This document shows positions 1 through 8,494 of a stretch of 24,972 bases of DNA, piece by piece. Each line of letters begins with the position of its first letter. Positions within the stretch are counted from its first letter, which is position 1. The stretch is from a bacterium UBA2214 (lineage in GTDB: Bacteria > Zhuqueibacterota > Zhuqueibacteria > Residuimicrobiales > Residuimicrobiaceae): positions 1 through 24,972 of the forward strand of contig DCUM01000242.1 in the NCBI GenBank assembly GCA_002327255.1, written 5' to 3'. Position numbers and translations under genes: made by a program. Below the pieces are notes generated by a model. The model saw only the letters and a list, made by a program, of their open reading frames with translations, was not told the DNA's origin and made no database searches.

Positions 1-368
1 ACTTCGCGGAAGTGGACGCGCCAGATATCGCCGGCCGCATCCAGTTTTTGCGACACATAGAACAGCGAGCGGCTGTCCGGCGCCCAGACCGGATAAAAAT
101 CGTCCGCCTTGTTGAAGGTGACCTGGCGGGCGCGCCCGCTCCTGCCGCTGCGCACCCAGATATCAAAATTGTAGGTTTGTCTGGAAACGAACGCCAGAGC
201 CTTGCCATCCGGCGACAAGCGCGGCGACAGATCGATATCGGGGTGCGTGGTCACCTGCCGCAAATCGGTTTTAATCGGTCCGCTCGCGGGCGTTGTCCCC
301 TGCGCCTGCAATCCGGCAACGGCTGCAAACAGGTACCATCCGATGAAAAGGGGTGAACAGCGTTTCAT
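1..368 (-). CDS. Secreted PD40/TolB-like beta-propeller protein, 5' part only (cut by window edge)
   Basis: The first 122 codons of a gene that runs off the left edge. The ATG at 368-366 overlaps the TGA of the upstream glycosyltransferase (ATGA), so the two are probably translationally coupled. The N-terminus is a signal peptide: MKR, then a hydrophobic stretch to about residue 20, with a likely cleavage near LQAQG. Two PD40-type repeats follow. The first contains DLSPRLSPDGKALAFVS followed by FDIWV; the second contains PVWAPDSRSLFYVS followed by GDIWRV. PD40/TolB-like repeats build periplasmic or secreted beta-propellers that usually bind proteins or glycans. The remaining domains lie outside the window, so the full function cannot be named; a C-terminal enzymatic or TonB-related domain is possible. 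Confidence 0.8.
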   Translation of the reverse strand, partial: MKRCSPLFIGWYLFAAVAGLQAQGTTPASGPIKTDLRQVTTHPDIDLSPRLSPDGKALAFVSRQTYNFDIWVRSGRSGRARQVTFNKADDFYPVWAPDSRSLFYVSQKLDAAGDIWRVHFRE

Positions 369-1930
369 TTCTCAGATTCCTGCGGTTGAAAATCATCCGG
401 CGTACAGCACCACACGCCCGCGCCGATTTTATCGAACGCGGAAGGCTGATGCCGCGGCGAACAGCCCTGTGGCCAGCGCGCCAGAATTTGTTTCTGATGA
501 CTGCGGGTATTTCCCGCACGCAATCGGCTTATATAAAGCGTATTCCGATCCACGCGCCCCGGCCATGCCGGATCGGCGACGAGGTCGGCTTGCGCCGCGG
601 CATACACCATCGCCGTGCCGGGCACATGCCAGACGAGACGGAGGAGTTCGCCGCGGGCGGCGGTATCGACGACCACGCTGGAGGCCGTGTTGAGACAAAC
701 CGGGAGCCCCGCAGCGGCCGGCACCAGGCGCAGCAGGGAACTGAGGAGCATGGTCGCGCCGCCAATCCCCAGGGCCCACTTCACAGAGCGGCGCTCCCAG
801 GCGCGATGCGCGAAATCCGCCAGCAGCAACGCCGCAAAAGGCCAGGCGATGGCGAGGTATTTCTCACCCATGGCGTGGGCCGGGGAGACACCCAGCCAGA
901 AGAGCAGAAACGTCCATCCCAGCGACCAGACCGCCATGAAGCGAAGAAAACGCCTCTCCCCATTCGTATCGGCTGCCGCCTTTTTGCAGCGCCGCTGCCG
1001 CACCCACAGCACGATGAACGCCACGCTGAGCAGATATTTGGCGATTTTGAACTGCGAAAAGAATCCGGCCAGCGCCAGAAAGATCGCCTCGAGCCGTGTT
1101 CCCAGATGCGTCAGTTCCAGGGGCGGCACCTCGCGACGGCTCGCCCGCCACGCCTGTGCGATATCCAGCCCCGCCGTTGTTGCCAGAAGATATCCCACAG
1201 CGACCAGGGCGAGCAAAGAAAAAGCGTGCCGCCGCGCCGCCGCCTCCCCGGGCCGGATCAGCATAAAGGCGATCGCGCCGGCCGCCACCAGGCCGAAATG
1301 ATGATGACTGAGGCTCCCCAGCAGGGTGATGCCGCTCAAGCCCAGCCTCACCGTTCGGTTATGGGGTTCGTGAAAAAAGCGCAGCAGCAGCACGACAAAA
1401 GCGGCGGTGCACAAGGCGAGCAAGTCGTAGGGACGCGCTTCCAGGCTGATGCCGGTCAGCGCGGGACTGAGCAGCCAGAGCGCGGCCGCGGTCTGTGCCA
1501 GCGATGGACTGTATCCCATCCGAAGTCCAGCCTGGCGGATCAACAGCGCGGTCAGCACGGCCAGTGCCGTATTCAGGAGCGGACCGCTCCAGACGTGGGT
1601 GCCAAAGAGCAGAATGAAAAGGTGCAGCAGCCAGAAATAGAGCGGCGGATGCAAATCCCAGGTTACGAGATCATCGCGGATGGTGCGCCAGCAAAAGGGT
1701 TCCCCGATTTCCACGAAGCGCATCCACTGGCCGCGTGTCACCCAGGCGCCATAGGGCGCTGTTTTGGCGTTGACGGTGCGGGCATATTCACCCTGATGCC
1801 CCGTGGCGCTGATGTAGGAGACGGTCTCATCATGGGTCAGGATCACTTTGCCCGGCACGCCCGCCCAGCGCAACAAGGCGCCGGCGGTCAGGATGGCGAG
1901 CCAGAGCGCTCCCGAACGGCTTGTTCGCAC
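365..1930 (-). CDS. GT-C fold membrane glycosyltransferase (family 39 / ArnT-like)
   Basis: A 521-aa polytopic membrane protein. Near the N-terminus is the acidic loop motif THDETVSYISATG (Asp34/Glu35), where GT-C enzymes of the PMT/ArnT type carry the catalytic acidic residue. DLHPPLYFWLLH follows at about 92-103, a hallmark of the family, and then many hydrophobic helices. Such enzymes move a sugar from a polyprenyl-phosphate donor to a lipid, glycan or protein on the outer face of the inner membrane. Donor and acceptor cannot be read from the sequence. The start is GTG: an in-frame stop lies only five codons upstream and a GGGAG Shine-Dalgarno sits just before it. The gene follows the DUF1318 lipoprotein gene by 12 nt and overlaps the PD40 gene by 4 nt, so the three look like one operon. 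Confidence 0.85.
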   Translation of the reverse strand: MRTSRSGALWLAILTAGALLRWAGVPGKVILTHDETVSYISATGHQGEYARTVNAKTAPYGAWVTRGQWMRFVEIGEPFCWRTIRDDLVTWDLHPPLYFWLLHLFILLFGTHVWSGPLLNTALAVLTALLIRQAGLRMGYSPSLAQTAAALWLLSPALTGISLEARPYDLLALCTAAFVVLLLRFFHEPHNRTVRLGLSGITLLGSLSHHHFGLVAAGAIAFMLIRPGEAAARRHAFSLLALVAVGYLLATTAGLDIAQAWRASRREVPPLELTHLGTRLEAIFLALAGFFSQFKIAKYLLSVAFIVLWVRQRRCKKAAADTNGERRFLRFMAVWSLGWTFLLFWLGVSPAHAMGEKYLAIAWPFAALLLADFAHRAWERRSVKWALGIGGATMLLSSLLRLVPAAAGLPVCLNTASSVVVDTAARGELLRLVWHVPGTAMVYAAAQADLVADPAWPGRVDRNTLYISRLRAGNTRSHQKQILARWPQGCSPRHQPSAFDKIGAGVWCCTPDDFQPQESEK

Positions 1931-1942
1931 CGCGGCTCCCGG

Positions 1943-2512
1943 CTATTGGGCGTTTTTCCCTTTTTCCAACCAGGTTCCATCGGGTTGCTGAATCATGGTT
2001 CCCGGTTCCGAGTTGTCATAATTGAGTTTGGCAAATATTTCGTTGACCCGGCCCTTTTCCGCCGTGGCGCCGCTCTGGTTGATGCTGATGACGCGTTCAT
2101 AGATGATGAGACGATCGCGATTTTCTTCCTCGAGGATGATATCGACCTGGCGCCGGTAATCCGGATCACTCTGGTAGCGGGAATCCGGCAACATCTGTAA
2201 CAATCCCTGATTGTTTTCGCCGACGGTCTTGTTGCGCTTCAATTCGTCGACATCATCCTTGTTGAATTTGCGGTTTTGCACGGCTTCGAGCACCTCCTGG
2301 CGCGCACCGCTGGCGGCCGCGGAACTCACATTGGCGACGGAGCGCGTCGAGGCGATCAGCCAGGTATCGCTTTCGATTTTCTGATAGGTGCCGAGCACCT
2401 GATTTTCCAGGGCGGTTTTTTCGCCGGTGACGTTGAGCTCCGGCGCCTTGACGCTGCATCCGGAATAGAGGAATGCCGCGGTCAGCACCAGGGCCGTGAA
2501 ATATTTCCACAT
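1943..2512 (-). CDS. DUF1318 (YdbL-like) lipoprotein
   Basis: A 189-aa exported protein. Residues 1-18 are a short signal sequence ending in LYSGC; Cys19 would be lipidated and Ser at +2 favours the outer membrane. The lipobox is imperfect (Tyr at -3). The N-terminal mature part contains TALENQVLGTY and a Trp-Leu-Ile-Ala-Ser segment, typical as I recall of DUF1318 lipoproteins. The C-terminus (about 160-185) reads EPGTMIQQPDGTWLEK, which lines up well with the end of E. coli YdbL (PGEYVQ..NGKWVKK). The gene lies directly after the YdbH-like gene, just as ydbL sits beside ydbH and ynbE in E. coli. The start is firm: AGGAGGT stands five or so bases before the ATG. Function is inferred: a partner in phospholipid transport between the membranes. 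Confidence 0.7.
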   Translation of the reverse strand: MWKYFTALVLTAAFLYSGCSVKAPELNVTGEKTALENQVLGTYQKIESDTWLIASTRSVANVSSAAASGARQEVLEAVQNRKFNKDDVDELKRNKTVGENNQGLLQMLPDSRYQSDPDYRRQVDIILEEENRDRLIIYERVISINQSGATAEKGRVNEIFAKLNYDNSEPGTMIQQPDGTWLEKGKNAQ

Positions 2513-2524
2513 ACTAACCTCCTG

Positions 2525-2598
2525 ACCCGGATAAACCGGAACCGTTTCAGGGCGAGCAGGCTGTTCGCCCTGTCATTTTCGCCATTTTGCATAAAAAA
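2525..2598. repeat. Intergenic hairpin repeat, copy 1
   Basis: A short dispersed element between the YdbH-like gene and the DUF1318 lipoprotein gene. Positions 2525-2572 match 8388-8435 at 44 of 48 bases, and a second block (GCCATTTTGC plus an A-run) also recurs. The core is an inverted repeat, CAGGGCGA at 2548-2555 and TCGCCCTG at 2565-2572, with a 9-nt loop. On the coding (minus) strand it is not followed by a U-run, so it is not a standard terminator. It ends next to the Shine-Dalgarno of the downstream gene. No repeat family is recognised. Confidence 0.75.
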
Positions 2599-2629
2599 AC
2601 AACAAGATATTATAACCATACGGCAACGC

Positions 2630-5600
2630 TCAGCGCGCCGCGGCGCTTTGCATCGAATTCTTCAGGAAAAATTCCAGCGGAATACGCGCCAATTCAACCT
2701 TGCCGCCGCTGAGCCGGACGGGGAAGTACCAGGGCTGGTCAAAGACAATCTCCGGATAGAGATACCCATGGCGCAGCAGAAAGGTCATCAATTTGGGCTT
2801 GAAGCCGCGGTTGATCAACAATCGCGTCGTGCGGATGCTCGAATCCGTGCCTTGCGGATCCAGGGAGCGCAGCAGATTATCGGCGACGCGCGGACCGATT
2901 TCGGTGATATACAACTGTCCTTCGAGACTCATCTCCCGGGTGATATCCATGCCCCGGCCGCGCAAATCCATATTGGCGTTGATGATGCCCTGATTGGCAT
3001 CCCGAGCGCGTTTGGGCAGCAACAGATTGGAATTGATATTGGCAAAGTGGGCATTCACGGTGAAGCCGGCCCTGGTCAAATCGCCTCCGGCGAAATCCAC
3101 CGCCAGGCGCGCGCCCATGTTGCCGCCGTAAATCCTCGCCATGAGGGCCGGCACTTCGAGTCGCCCCTCACCCACCTGCAGTTCGAGACGGATATCCTCA
3201 ATTTTATAATCCATGACCTCGACACAGCCGATGCGGATGCTGGAGAGATCGGGCAGGAGGTTCTGATAATAATCGCGGTAAACCATATAGTCCATGAACG
3301 CGGTACTCGGCGTGGCGATCTTTTCAGCGGTACTCCCGAGCAGTTTTTTATTGAGGAGGTCGATCTCCTGCACGAGGTGGAGATTGGTTTCCACATCCCG
3401 GATCACCAGGCTGCCGGGCATGAAGAGAGACAACCCCCGGGTGAGAATATCGGCGCGAATATGGGCCGTCGCCGTGTCCGCTTCGACCCGGCAGCGGATA
3501 TCGCTATCGCCGTGCAGGCGGATACCCTGTGGCAGCCGCAAGGTATCGGGAATGTGCTGCTGCAGCGAGACCTGCGCACGAATGGACGGATTGCCGTAGA
3601 GATCATCGAGCGTCAGGGTGAAATCTCCACGGGTGTTGAGATCGGGCAGGGAGAGGCGCCCCTGTTCGAGCCGCAGCGACTGCAAATCCCGGCTGATCAG
3701 GTTGAATGCCAGCTCGTTGCCGGTGAAGACGATGATTTCATTCTGATCCTGCTGCAGACTTTCGAGGTTGAGCCCGGTTTCGAGGCGCACACCCTCGGCG
3801 CTGGTGGCGTGGAGAGCGAGATTCAGGTCGATGCCTTCGAGCGTCAGAAATTGTGCCGGAGCGCGAAAAGCGGTCTGCCGGGTGCTCAAATTCGCGCGGA
3901 GCTGATACGTCAGGCCCTGCTCCTGCAGCAGCACGTCTCCGTGTGCCGCCAAAAGTGTACTTCCGCTGATTTCGGCTTCGAGCCAGGGCTCGCGCAGCAC
4001 CTCCGGGATGTACTCCCAGATCGCCGCGTGGTCCAGGCGCAGTTCGGAGAGGGCGAAATGAAGCTGCGGCTGCGCGCTGTTGACCAGGCGCGCCCGGGCT
4101 TGTGCCGTGAAGAGGCGGTTCAGGGCGCAGGAGAGGGAGTCGATGTCGATCACCGCAAAAGAGGTATCCGTTCGCGCCAGCAAGGCCAGGGAGAAGGCGA
4201 GTCCGGGCAGCAAGAGGGGTTCTTCCTCCTGCAGCAGCGTGAGTTCGCTGGTATTGAGCTGCAGCCGGGCATCGATATGGCGCAGCGAGTTGAGGCGCAG
4301 CGTCCATTGGGCCGCCGCATCCCCCTGGATGGCAGCACCGGTGAGGCGACTGAAATCGATGTGATCGAGATACAGGGCAGCCGTGCCTTGCAGCTGCTGC
4401 AGTGACGAACCGCCGCTGAACCGGCCATCCGCTGTCACTTCGGCGCCGAGGAGATTGTGCAGACGAAGTGAAAAATCGAGCCGCTGCGGCAGGAAACGAT
4501 CGTTGAGAATAGCGCCGACATTCAAGCGGCCGCCTCCGAAATTCAAGGCGCTCCCATCAGGCTGTTTCAGGGTGATGGAGTCATACCCGGCCTCGATGGT
4601 GGCTTTCACATCGCGCACCTGCATCGCGTCGAGGAGGCCCTGCGCATGCACGTTTGCAGAGAGCGCTTCGATGCGGATCGAATCCCGGTTGAGTACTGCA
4701 CCCGCGTGCGTGAGCGCGAGGTTCACCTTGTACTGCATTTCGCCGTCCAGCGTTCCCGCCAGCGTAGTGCCGTCAAATCGCAGCGCGGCGCGGCGATCCA
4801 GCCATTGCCCATCGACCGGCACGGCATCGGGTGCGATGTGGCGTAATGCGTGCAGCAGATCCGCAAGGGGTAAGAATCCCCGCTCGACGGCGAGGTGAAG
4901 GTGCGGCTGTGCCAGAAGGCTGTCGATGCCGATGCGCAGCCGCAACCATGTCTCCCCGTCAAAGGCGAGCGCCAGGGAATCGATATCGATCCGGCCGGCG
5001 CGGCCATCACCCCGCATGGCGGTCTCCAGCCGAATGGCCGCCGGAAAGTGGATCGATTGCACAGAATCCGGGTTGTCCAGTGTGGTGTGGACGCGATCCA
5101 GATCGAGGCGCAGGCGCAGAGCGATATCGCGAAAACTCGCCACCTTGAGCCAGGTGGAAAAATTCATCACCGCTTCGGTGTGCATCCCGCTGCCATCCTG
5201 GAGATTGCGCTGCGCAATGTGCAGAGGCGTGTTCCTGCTTTCGACGCGCAGAATCAGGCTCAGGCTGCTGTCGTTGGCGGCAAATCCACCGCCGGGAAGA
5301 TGGACGTCATCGAGATAACAGCTGAGGTCGCCGATGAAGAGTTCCTGTTTCACCAGGGTATCGGCGGCGAGGACACGGATACTGCTGTTCTGGAAGCGCA
5401 GTGCCTTGAGATCGAACGAAACGGGTAAATCCGTGCTGAGCAGGGCGGCAAAATCGATGGCGGAGGTATCGAGCAGATCGATATAGAATTCCAGCTCGGG
5501 TTCGATAAAATCAACCGCCGTGATGTGCACCTGACGATCGAGCAGATCGCGCAGGCTGTAATGCAGGGCGATTTTGCGGACGTAGAGCTGGCGAATCGGG

Positions 5601-5893
5601 AAGAGGTCGTATCCGGCCGTGGAATCCGGATAGGGGGAGAGCCGTACCTCCTCGAGGATGAGGCCGCGCAGGGGATGAATCCACACGTCCCCCAGCGTCA
5701 GCGAGCGCGCGAGGTTTTGCTCCACCGCCGTGTTGATCATCATTTTGAGCTTGTGGGGCGGATAGAGCACGCGCAGGGCCGCCATGAGAAGCCCCAGCAA
5801 GAGCGTCACGCCAAGGATCATGAAGAGCAAACCGCGGAGGGCGCGTTTCCACCAGGCGCGCTTTTTGCGGGCTTTATGCTGCGATTCCGCCAT
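2630..5893 (-). CDS. AsmA-family / YdbH-like intermembrane bridge protein
   Basis: A 1087-aa protein with a basic N-terminus, one membrane anchor at about residues 20-43, and then a very long periplasmic region of repeated short amphipathic beta-strands with no catalytic motif. This is the layout of the AsmA-like bridge proteins (YdbH, TamB, YhdP), which form hydrophobic grooves that carry phospholipids from the inner to the outer membrane. The segment after the anchor (LARSLTLGDVWIHPLRGLILEEV) is typical of AsmA-like N-termini. YdbH is favoured over TamB because a DUF1318/YdbL-like lipoprotein gene follows and E. coli groups ydbH, ynbE and ydbL. The start is uncertain by one codon: GTG at 5896 and ATG at 5893 are adjacent, and an AGAAGG lies too close to either for ideal spacing. 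It follows lon by about 70 nt. Confidence 0.75.
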   Translation of the reverse strand: MAESQHKARKKRAWWKRALRGLLFMILGVTLLLGLLMAALRVLYPPHKLKMMINTAVEQNLARSLTLGDVWIHPLRGLILEEVRLSPYPDSTAGYDLFPIRQLYVRKIALHYSLRDLLDRQVHITAVDFIEPELEFYIDLLDTSAIDFAALLSTDLPVSFDLKALRFQNSSIRVLAADTLVKQELFIGDLSCYLDDVHLPGGGFAANDSSLSLILRVESRNTPLHIAQRNLQDGSGMHTEAVMNFSTWLKVASFRDIALRLRLDLDRVHTTLDNPDSVQSIHFPAAIRLETAMRGDGRAGRIDIDSLALAFDGETWLRLRIGIDSLLAQPHLHLAVERGFLPLADLLHALRHIAPDAVPVDGQWLDRRAALRFDGTTLAGTLDGEMQYKVNLALTHAGAVLNRDSIRIEALSANVHAQGLLDAMQVRDVKATIEAGYDSITLKQPDGSALNFGGGRLNVGAILNDRFLPQRLDFSLRLHNLLGAEVTADGRFSGGSSLQQLQGTAALYLDHIDFSRLTGAAIQGDAAAQWTLRLNSLRHIDARLQLNTSELTLLQEEEPLLLPGLAFSLALLARTDTSFAVIDIDSLSCALNRLFTAQARARLVNSAQPQLHFALSELRLDHAAIWEYIPEVLREPWLEAEISGSTLLAAHGDVLLQEQGLTYQLRANLSTRQTAFRAPAQFLTLEGIDLNLALHATSAEGVRLETGLNLESLQQDQNEIIVFTGNELAFNLISRDLQSLRLEQGRLSLPDLNTRGDFTLTLDDLYGNPSIRAQVSLQQHIPDTLRLPQGIRLHGDSDIRCRVEADTATAHIRADILTRGLSLFMPGSLVIRDVETNLHLVQEIDLLNKKLLGSTAEKIATPSTAFMDYMVYRDYYQNLLPDLSSIRIGCVEVMDYKIEDIRLELQVGEGRLEVPALMARIYGGNMGARLAVDFAGGDLTRAGFTVNAHFANINSNLLLPKRARDANQGIINANMDLRGRGMDITREMSLEGQLYITEIGPRVADNLLRSLDPQGTDSSIRTTRLLINRGFKPKLMTFLLRHGYLYPEIVFDQPWYFPVRLSGGKVELARIPLEFFLKNSMQSAAAR

Positions 5894-5910
5894 CACCTTC
5901 TCAACGGGTT

Positions 5911-5963
5911 TGTACCATCGCCCTGAGCAAAGTTGGCTTCGCAGGGCAACGCCGGACGGTACG
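5911..5963. other. Stem-loop between lon and the YdbH-like gene
   Basis: An imperfect double stem. The outer arms are GTACC (5912-5916) and GGTAC (5958-5962). The inner arms are GCCCTG (5920-5925) and CAGGGC (5942-5947). A further AGC/GCT pair closes a small loop. It fills most of the 71-nt gap between the lon stop and the next start. No U-run follows on the minus strand, so it is more likely an mRNA stability or processing hairpin than a terminator. The CAGGGC core resembles the repeat copies at 2525 and 8388, but the flanks do not. Confidence 0.55.
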
Positions 5964-5964
5964 T

Positions 5965-8352
5965 TTATTGTTTATGGGCAGGCGCCTTGTGTTTCATCAG
6001 CACCAGTTTGAGGAGCTGGCCCAGCTCGTCGACAAAATAGAACTTTAGATCGCGTTTGGCGTGAACGGGTATCTCTTCCACGTCGTCGCGGTTTTTTTCG
6101 GGGAGGATCACTTTTTTAATGCCGGCGCGGCGCGCCGCCAGTACCTTTTCCTTGATGCCGCCCACCGGAAGGACCTTGCCGCGCAGGGTTATTTCTCCGG
6201 TCATGGCAAAATCGCTGCGGATGGGTTGCTGCAGCAGCAGAGAGACCAGCGCCGTGGCGATGGTGACGCCCGCCGAGGGGCCATCCTTGGGAATCCCGCC
6301 GGCCGGGACGTGGACGTGCAAATCCTTTTTCTCGAAAAAGTCCGGGTTGATGCCCAACTCCCTGGCATGGGCGCGTATATAGGAGAGCCCCGCCTGCGCC
6401 GATTCGCGCATGACTTCACCCAATTGCCCGGTCAGCATCAATCCCTTGTTGCCGTTCATCTGCGTGGCCTCGATGAAAAGGATGTCGCCGCCGGTCGGGG
6501 TCCACGCCAGGCCCACCGCAACGCCCGGTTCACTGGTGCGTTCGGCCACTTCGGAATAAAATTTCACCGCACCGAGCATGTCGAGAATCGTATCGGGGGT
6601 GATGGTATAAGGGCCCTTTTCATCCGCGGCAATCTTTTTCGCGATCTTGCGGCACACCGTGGCAATCTGCCGTTCGAGATTGCGGACGCCCGCTTCTCGG
6701 GTATAGTCGCGAACGATTTTGATGACCGCCGGCCTGGTGAACTTTATATCTTTTTTGCGCAAGCCATTTTCGCCAATCTGCCGCGGGATGAGATAGGTGA
6801 AAGCGATTTGAATCTTCTCCTCCTCGATATAGCCCGGCAGCTCGAGGACTTCGAGGCGGTCGCGCAGCGCTGATGGCACCGTATCGAGGACGTTGGCGGT
6901 GGTGATGAACATGACCCTGGAGAGATCGAAGGGCACATCGAGATAGTGATCCGAGAATGAAAAATTCTGCTGCGGATCCAGCACTTCCAGCAAGGCGGAC
7001 GAGGGATCACCGCGAAAATCCTGGCCGATCTTGTCGACTTCATCCAGCATGAAAATGGGATTGTTGCTGCCGCCATTTTTGATGCCCTGAATGATGCGGC
7101 CGGGCAAGGCGCCGATGTAGGTGCGGCGATGGCCGCGTATCTCGGCTTCGTCATGGACGCCTCCCAGAGAGATGCGGATGAAACTGCGCCCCATGGCGCG
7201 CGCAATCGAGCGCCCCAGAGAGGTCTTGCCCACGCCCGGAGGACCGACAAAACAGAGAATCGGACCCTTGGTATCGGCCTTGAGTTTGCGCACCGCGAGG
7301 TACTCGAGGATGCGTTCCTTGACTTTTTTCAAATCATAATGGTCTTCATCGAGCACTTTTTCCGCGGCTTTGATATCGAGATTATCTTCGGTCGATTTGG
7401 ACCACGGCAGTGCGATCATCCAATCCAGGTAGGTGCGGGAAACGGTATATTCAGCGGCCCCGGGCTGCATCTTGGCCAGCCGTTCGAGCTCGCGCATGGC
7501 CTCCTTTTGCGCCTCTTCGGGCAAACCGGCCTCTTCCAGTTTTTCACGCAGTTCATCGATCTCCGCTGAACGCTCATCCGTCAAACCCAGTTCTTTCTGA
7601 ATCGCACGCAACTGCTCTCGCAGGAAATATTCGCGCTGGTTCTTGCCCAATTCCGACTGCACCTTGTCCTGAATCCTTGACCCCATCTCCAGCACTTCCA
7701 GTTCGCGGTTCAGATAGACGGTCAGGCGCTTGAGCCTTTTTTTAACATCCACCGCTTCGAGGATTTCCTGCTTTTCCTGCAGGGTGAGATTGAGATTGGT
7801 GGCCACCAGATCCGCCAGCTTGTCGGGACTGCTGGTGTTGACCACCACAACCTGCAATTCATCGGGGAGTTGGGGAACCAGAGAAACGATCTTTTGGAAC
7901 TGAATGCCCACATTGCGCTTGAGCGCTTCCAGTTCCGTGGAGGGCAGGTACTTTTCCGGTATCTGCTCGATGCGCGCCACCATGTAGGGTTCTGTCTGCG
8001 TCACCTCTTTGACGCGGATGCGCGACAATCCCTGGACCAGTACGCGCAGGGAACCATCCGGAAATTTCAGCATGCGCAGGATGATGGCGGCGCTGCCATA
8101 TTCATAGATATCATCCATGCCGGGGTCTTCCTGTTCCGCTTCGCGCTGCGCCACCAGACCGAGAATGCGTGAGCCGGCAATCACTTCATTGATCAGCTGC
8201 ACCGATTTCTCCCGGGCGACCACCAGAGGGGTTACGATGTTCGGGAACACCACGGTATCGCGCAGAGGTAATACAGGCAACATATCTCCAATTTTATTCG
8301 TCTCTATTTCCACTGACGGCAGGGGAGTATTGGCATCCATAGTTACATCCAT
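5965..8352 (-). CDS. lon: ATP-dependent protease Lon (LonA)
   Basis: A 795-aa Lon protease of normal length. The N-terminal substrate-binding domain starts at LPVLPLRDTVVFP. It is followed by the coiled-coil region, the AAA+ module with Walker A GPPGVGKTS, and the C-terminal peptidase domain. The catalytic Ser is in PKDGPSAG (about residue 693) and the Lys lies 43 residues later (about 736), as in the family. Lon degrades misfolded and regulatory proteins in the cytoplasm. I chose the ATG at 8352 because GGAG lies five bases upstream. A longer reading from TTG at 8397 would add 15 residues, has no Shine-Dalgarno, and would start inside the hairpin repeat. Its neighbour hsp20 lies upstream, so both proteins belong to protein quality control. 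Confidence 0.97.
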   Translation of the reverse strand: MDVTMDANTPLPSVEIETNKIGDMLPVLPLRDTVVFPNIVTPLVVAREKSVQLINEVIAGSRILGLVAQREAEQEDPGMDDIYEYGSAAIILRMLKFPDGSLRVLVQGLSRIRVKEVTQTEPYMVARIEQIPEKYLPSTELEALKRNVGIQFQKIVSLVPQLPDELQVVVVNTSSPDKLADLVATNLNLTLQEKQEILEAVDVKKRLKRLTVYLNRELEVLEMGSRIQDKVQSELGKNQREYFLREQLRAIQKELGLTDERSAEIDELREKLEEAGLPEEAQKEAMRELERLAKMQPGAAEYTVSRTYLDWMIALPWSKSTEDNLDIKAAEKVLDEDHYDLKKVKERILEYLAVRKLKADTKGPILCFVGPPGVGKTSLGRSIARAMGRSFIRISLGGVHDEAEIRGHRRTYIGALPGRIIQGIKNGGSNNPIFMLDEVDKIGQDFRGDPSSALLEVLDPQQNFSFSDHYLDVPFDLSRVMFITTANVLDTVPSALRDRLEVLELPGYIEEEKIQIAFTYLIPRQIGENGLRKKDIKFTRPAVIKIVRDYTREAGVRNLERQIATVCRKIAKKIAADEKGPYTITPDTILDMLGAVKFYSEVAERTSEPGVAVGLAWTPTGGDILFIEATQMNGNKGLMLTGQLGEVMRESAQAGLSYIRAHARELGINPDFFEKKDLHVHVPAGGIPKDGPSAGVTIATALVSLLLQQPIRSDFAMTGEITLRGKVLPVGGIKEKVLAARRAGIKKVILPEKNRDDVEEIPVHAKRDLKFYFVDELGQLLKLVLMKHKAPAHKQ

Positions 8353-8387
8353 ATCGACTCCATCTATAATTACTTGATCTATTTTCA

Positions 8388-8461
8388 ACCCGGACAAACC
8401 GGAACCGTTGCAGGGCGAGCAGACTGTTCACCCTGCAACCAGTTGCCATTTTGCGAAAAAA
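8388..8461. repeat. Intergenic hairpin repeat, copy 2
   Basis: The second copy of the element at 2525-2598, here between hsp20 and lon. The stem is longer: GTTGCAGGGCGA (8407-8418) pairs with TCACCCTGCAAC (8428-8439). One position is C-A on the plus strand but G-U in the minus-strand transcript. Compared with copy 1, the stem differences either keep pairing in the minus-strand RNA or add a pair, which suggests the element acts as RNA. It ends about 35 nt before the lon ATG and lacks a U-run. Confidence 0.75.
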
Positions 8462-8494
8462 TGAATGGCCAAGCCACTAAAGCCTTTTGCAGAG

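Noticed and set aside
353..2200. Plus-strand open frame of 615 codons opposite the glycosyltransferase gene
   Set aside because: Same reasons: antisense to a gene with clear GT-C motifs, and Arg/Gln-rich without a domain.
2276..4405. Long open frame on the plus strand (709 codons) opposite the YdbH-like gene
   Set aside because: It is antisense to well-supported minus-strand coding, has low-complexity Arg/Gln/His-rich composition and no recognisable domain; a shadow of GC-rich coding.
8353..8397. TTG start at 8397 for Lon, adding 15 residues
   Set aside because: No Shine-Dalgarno; the start would lie inside the hairpin repeat, while the ATG at 8352 has GGAG at good spacing.
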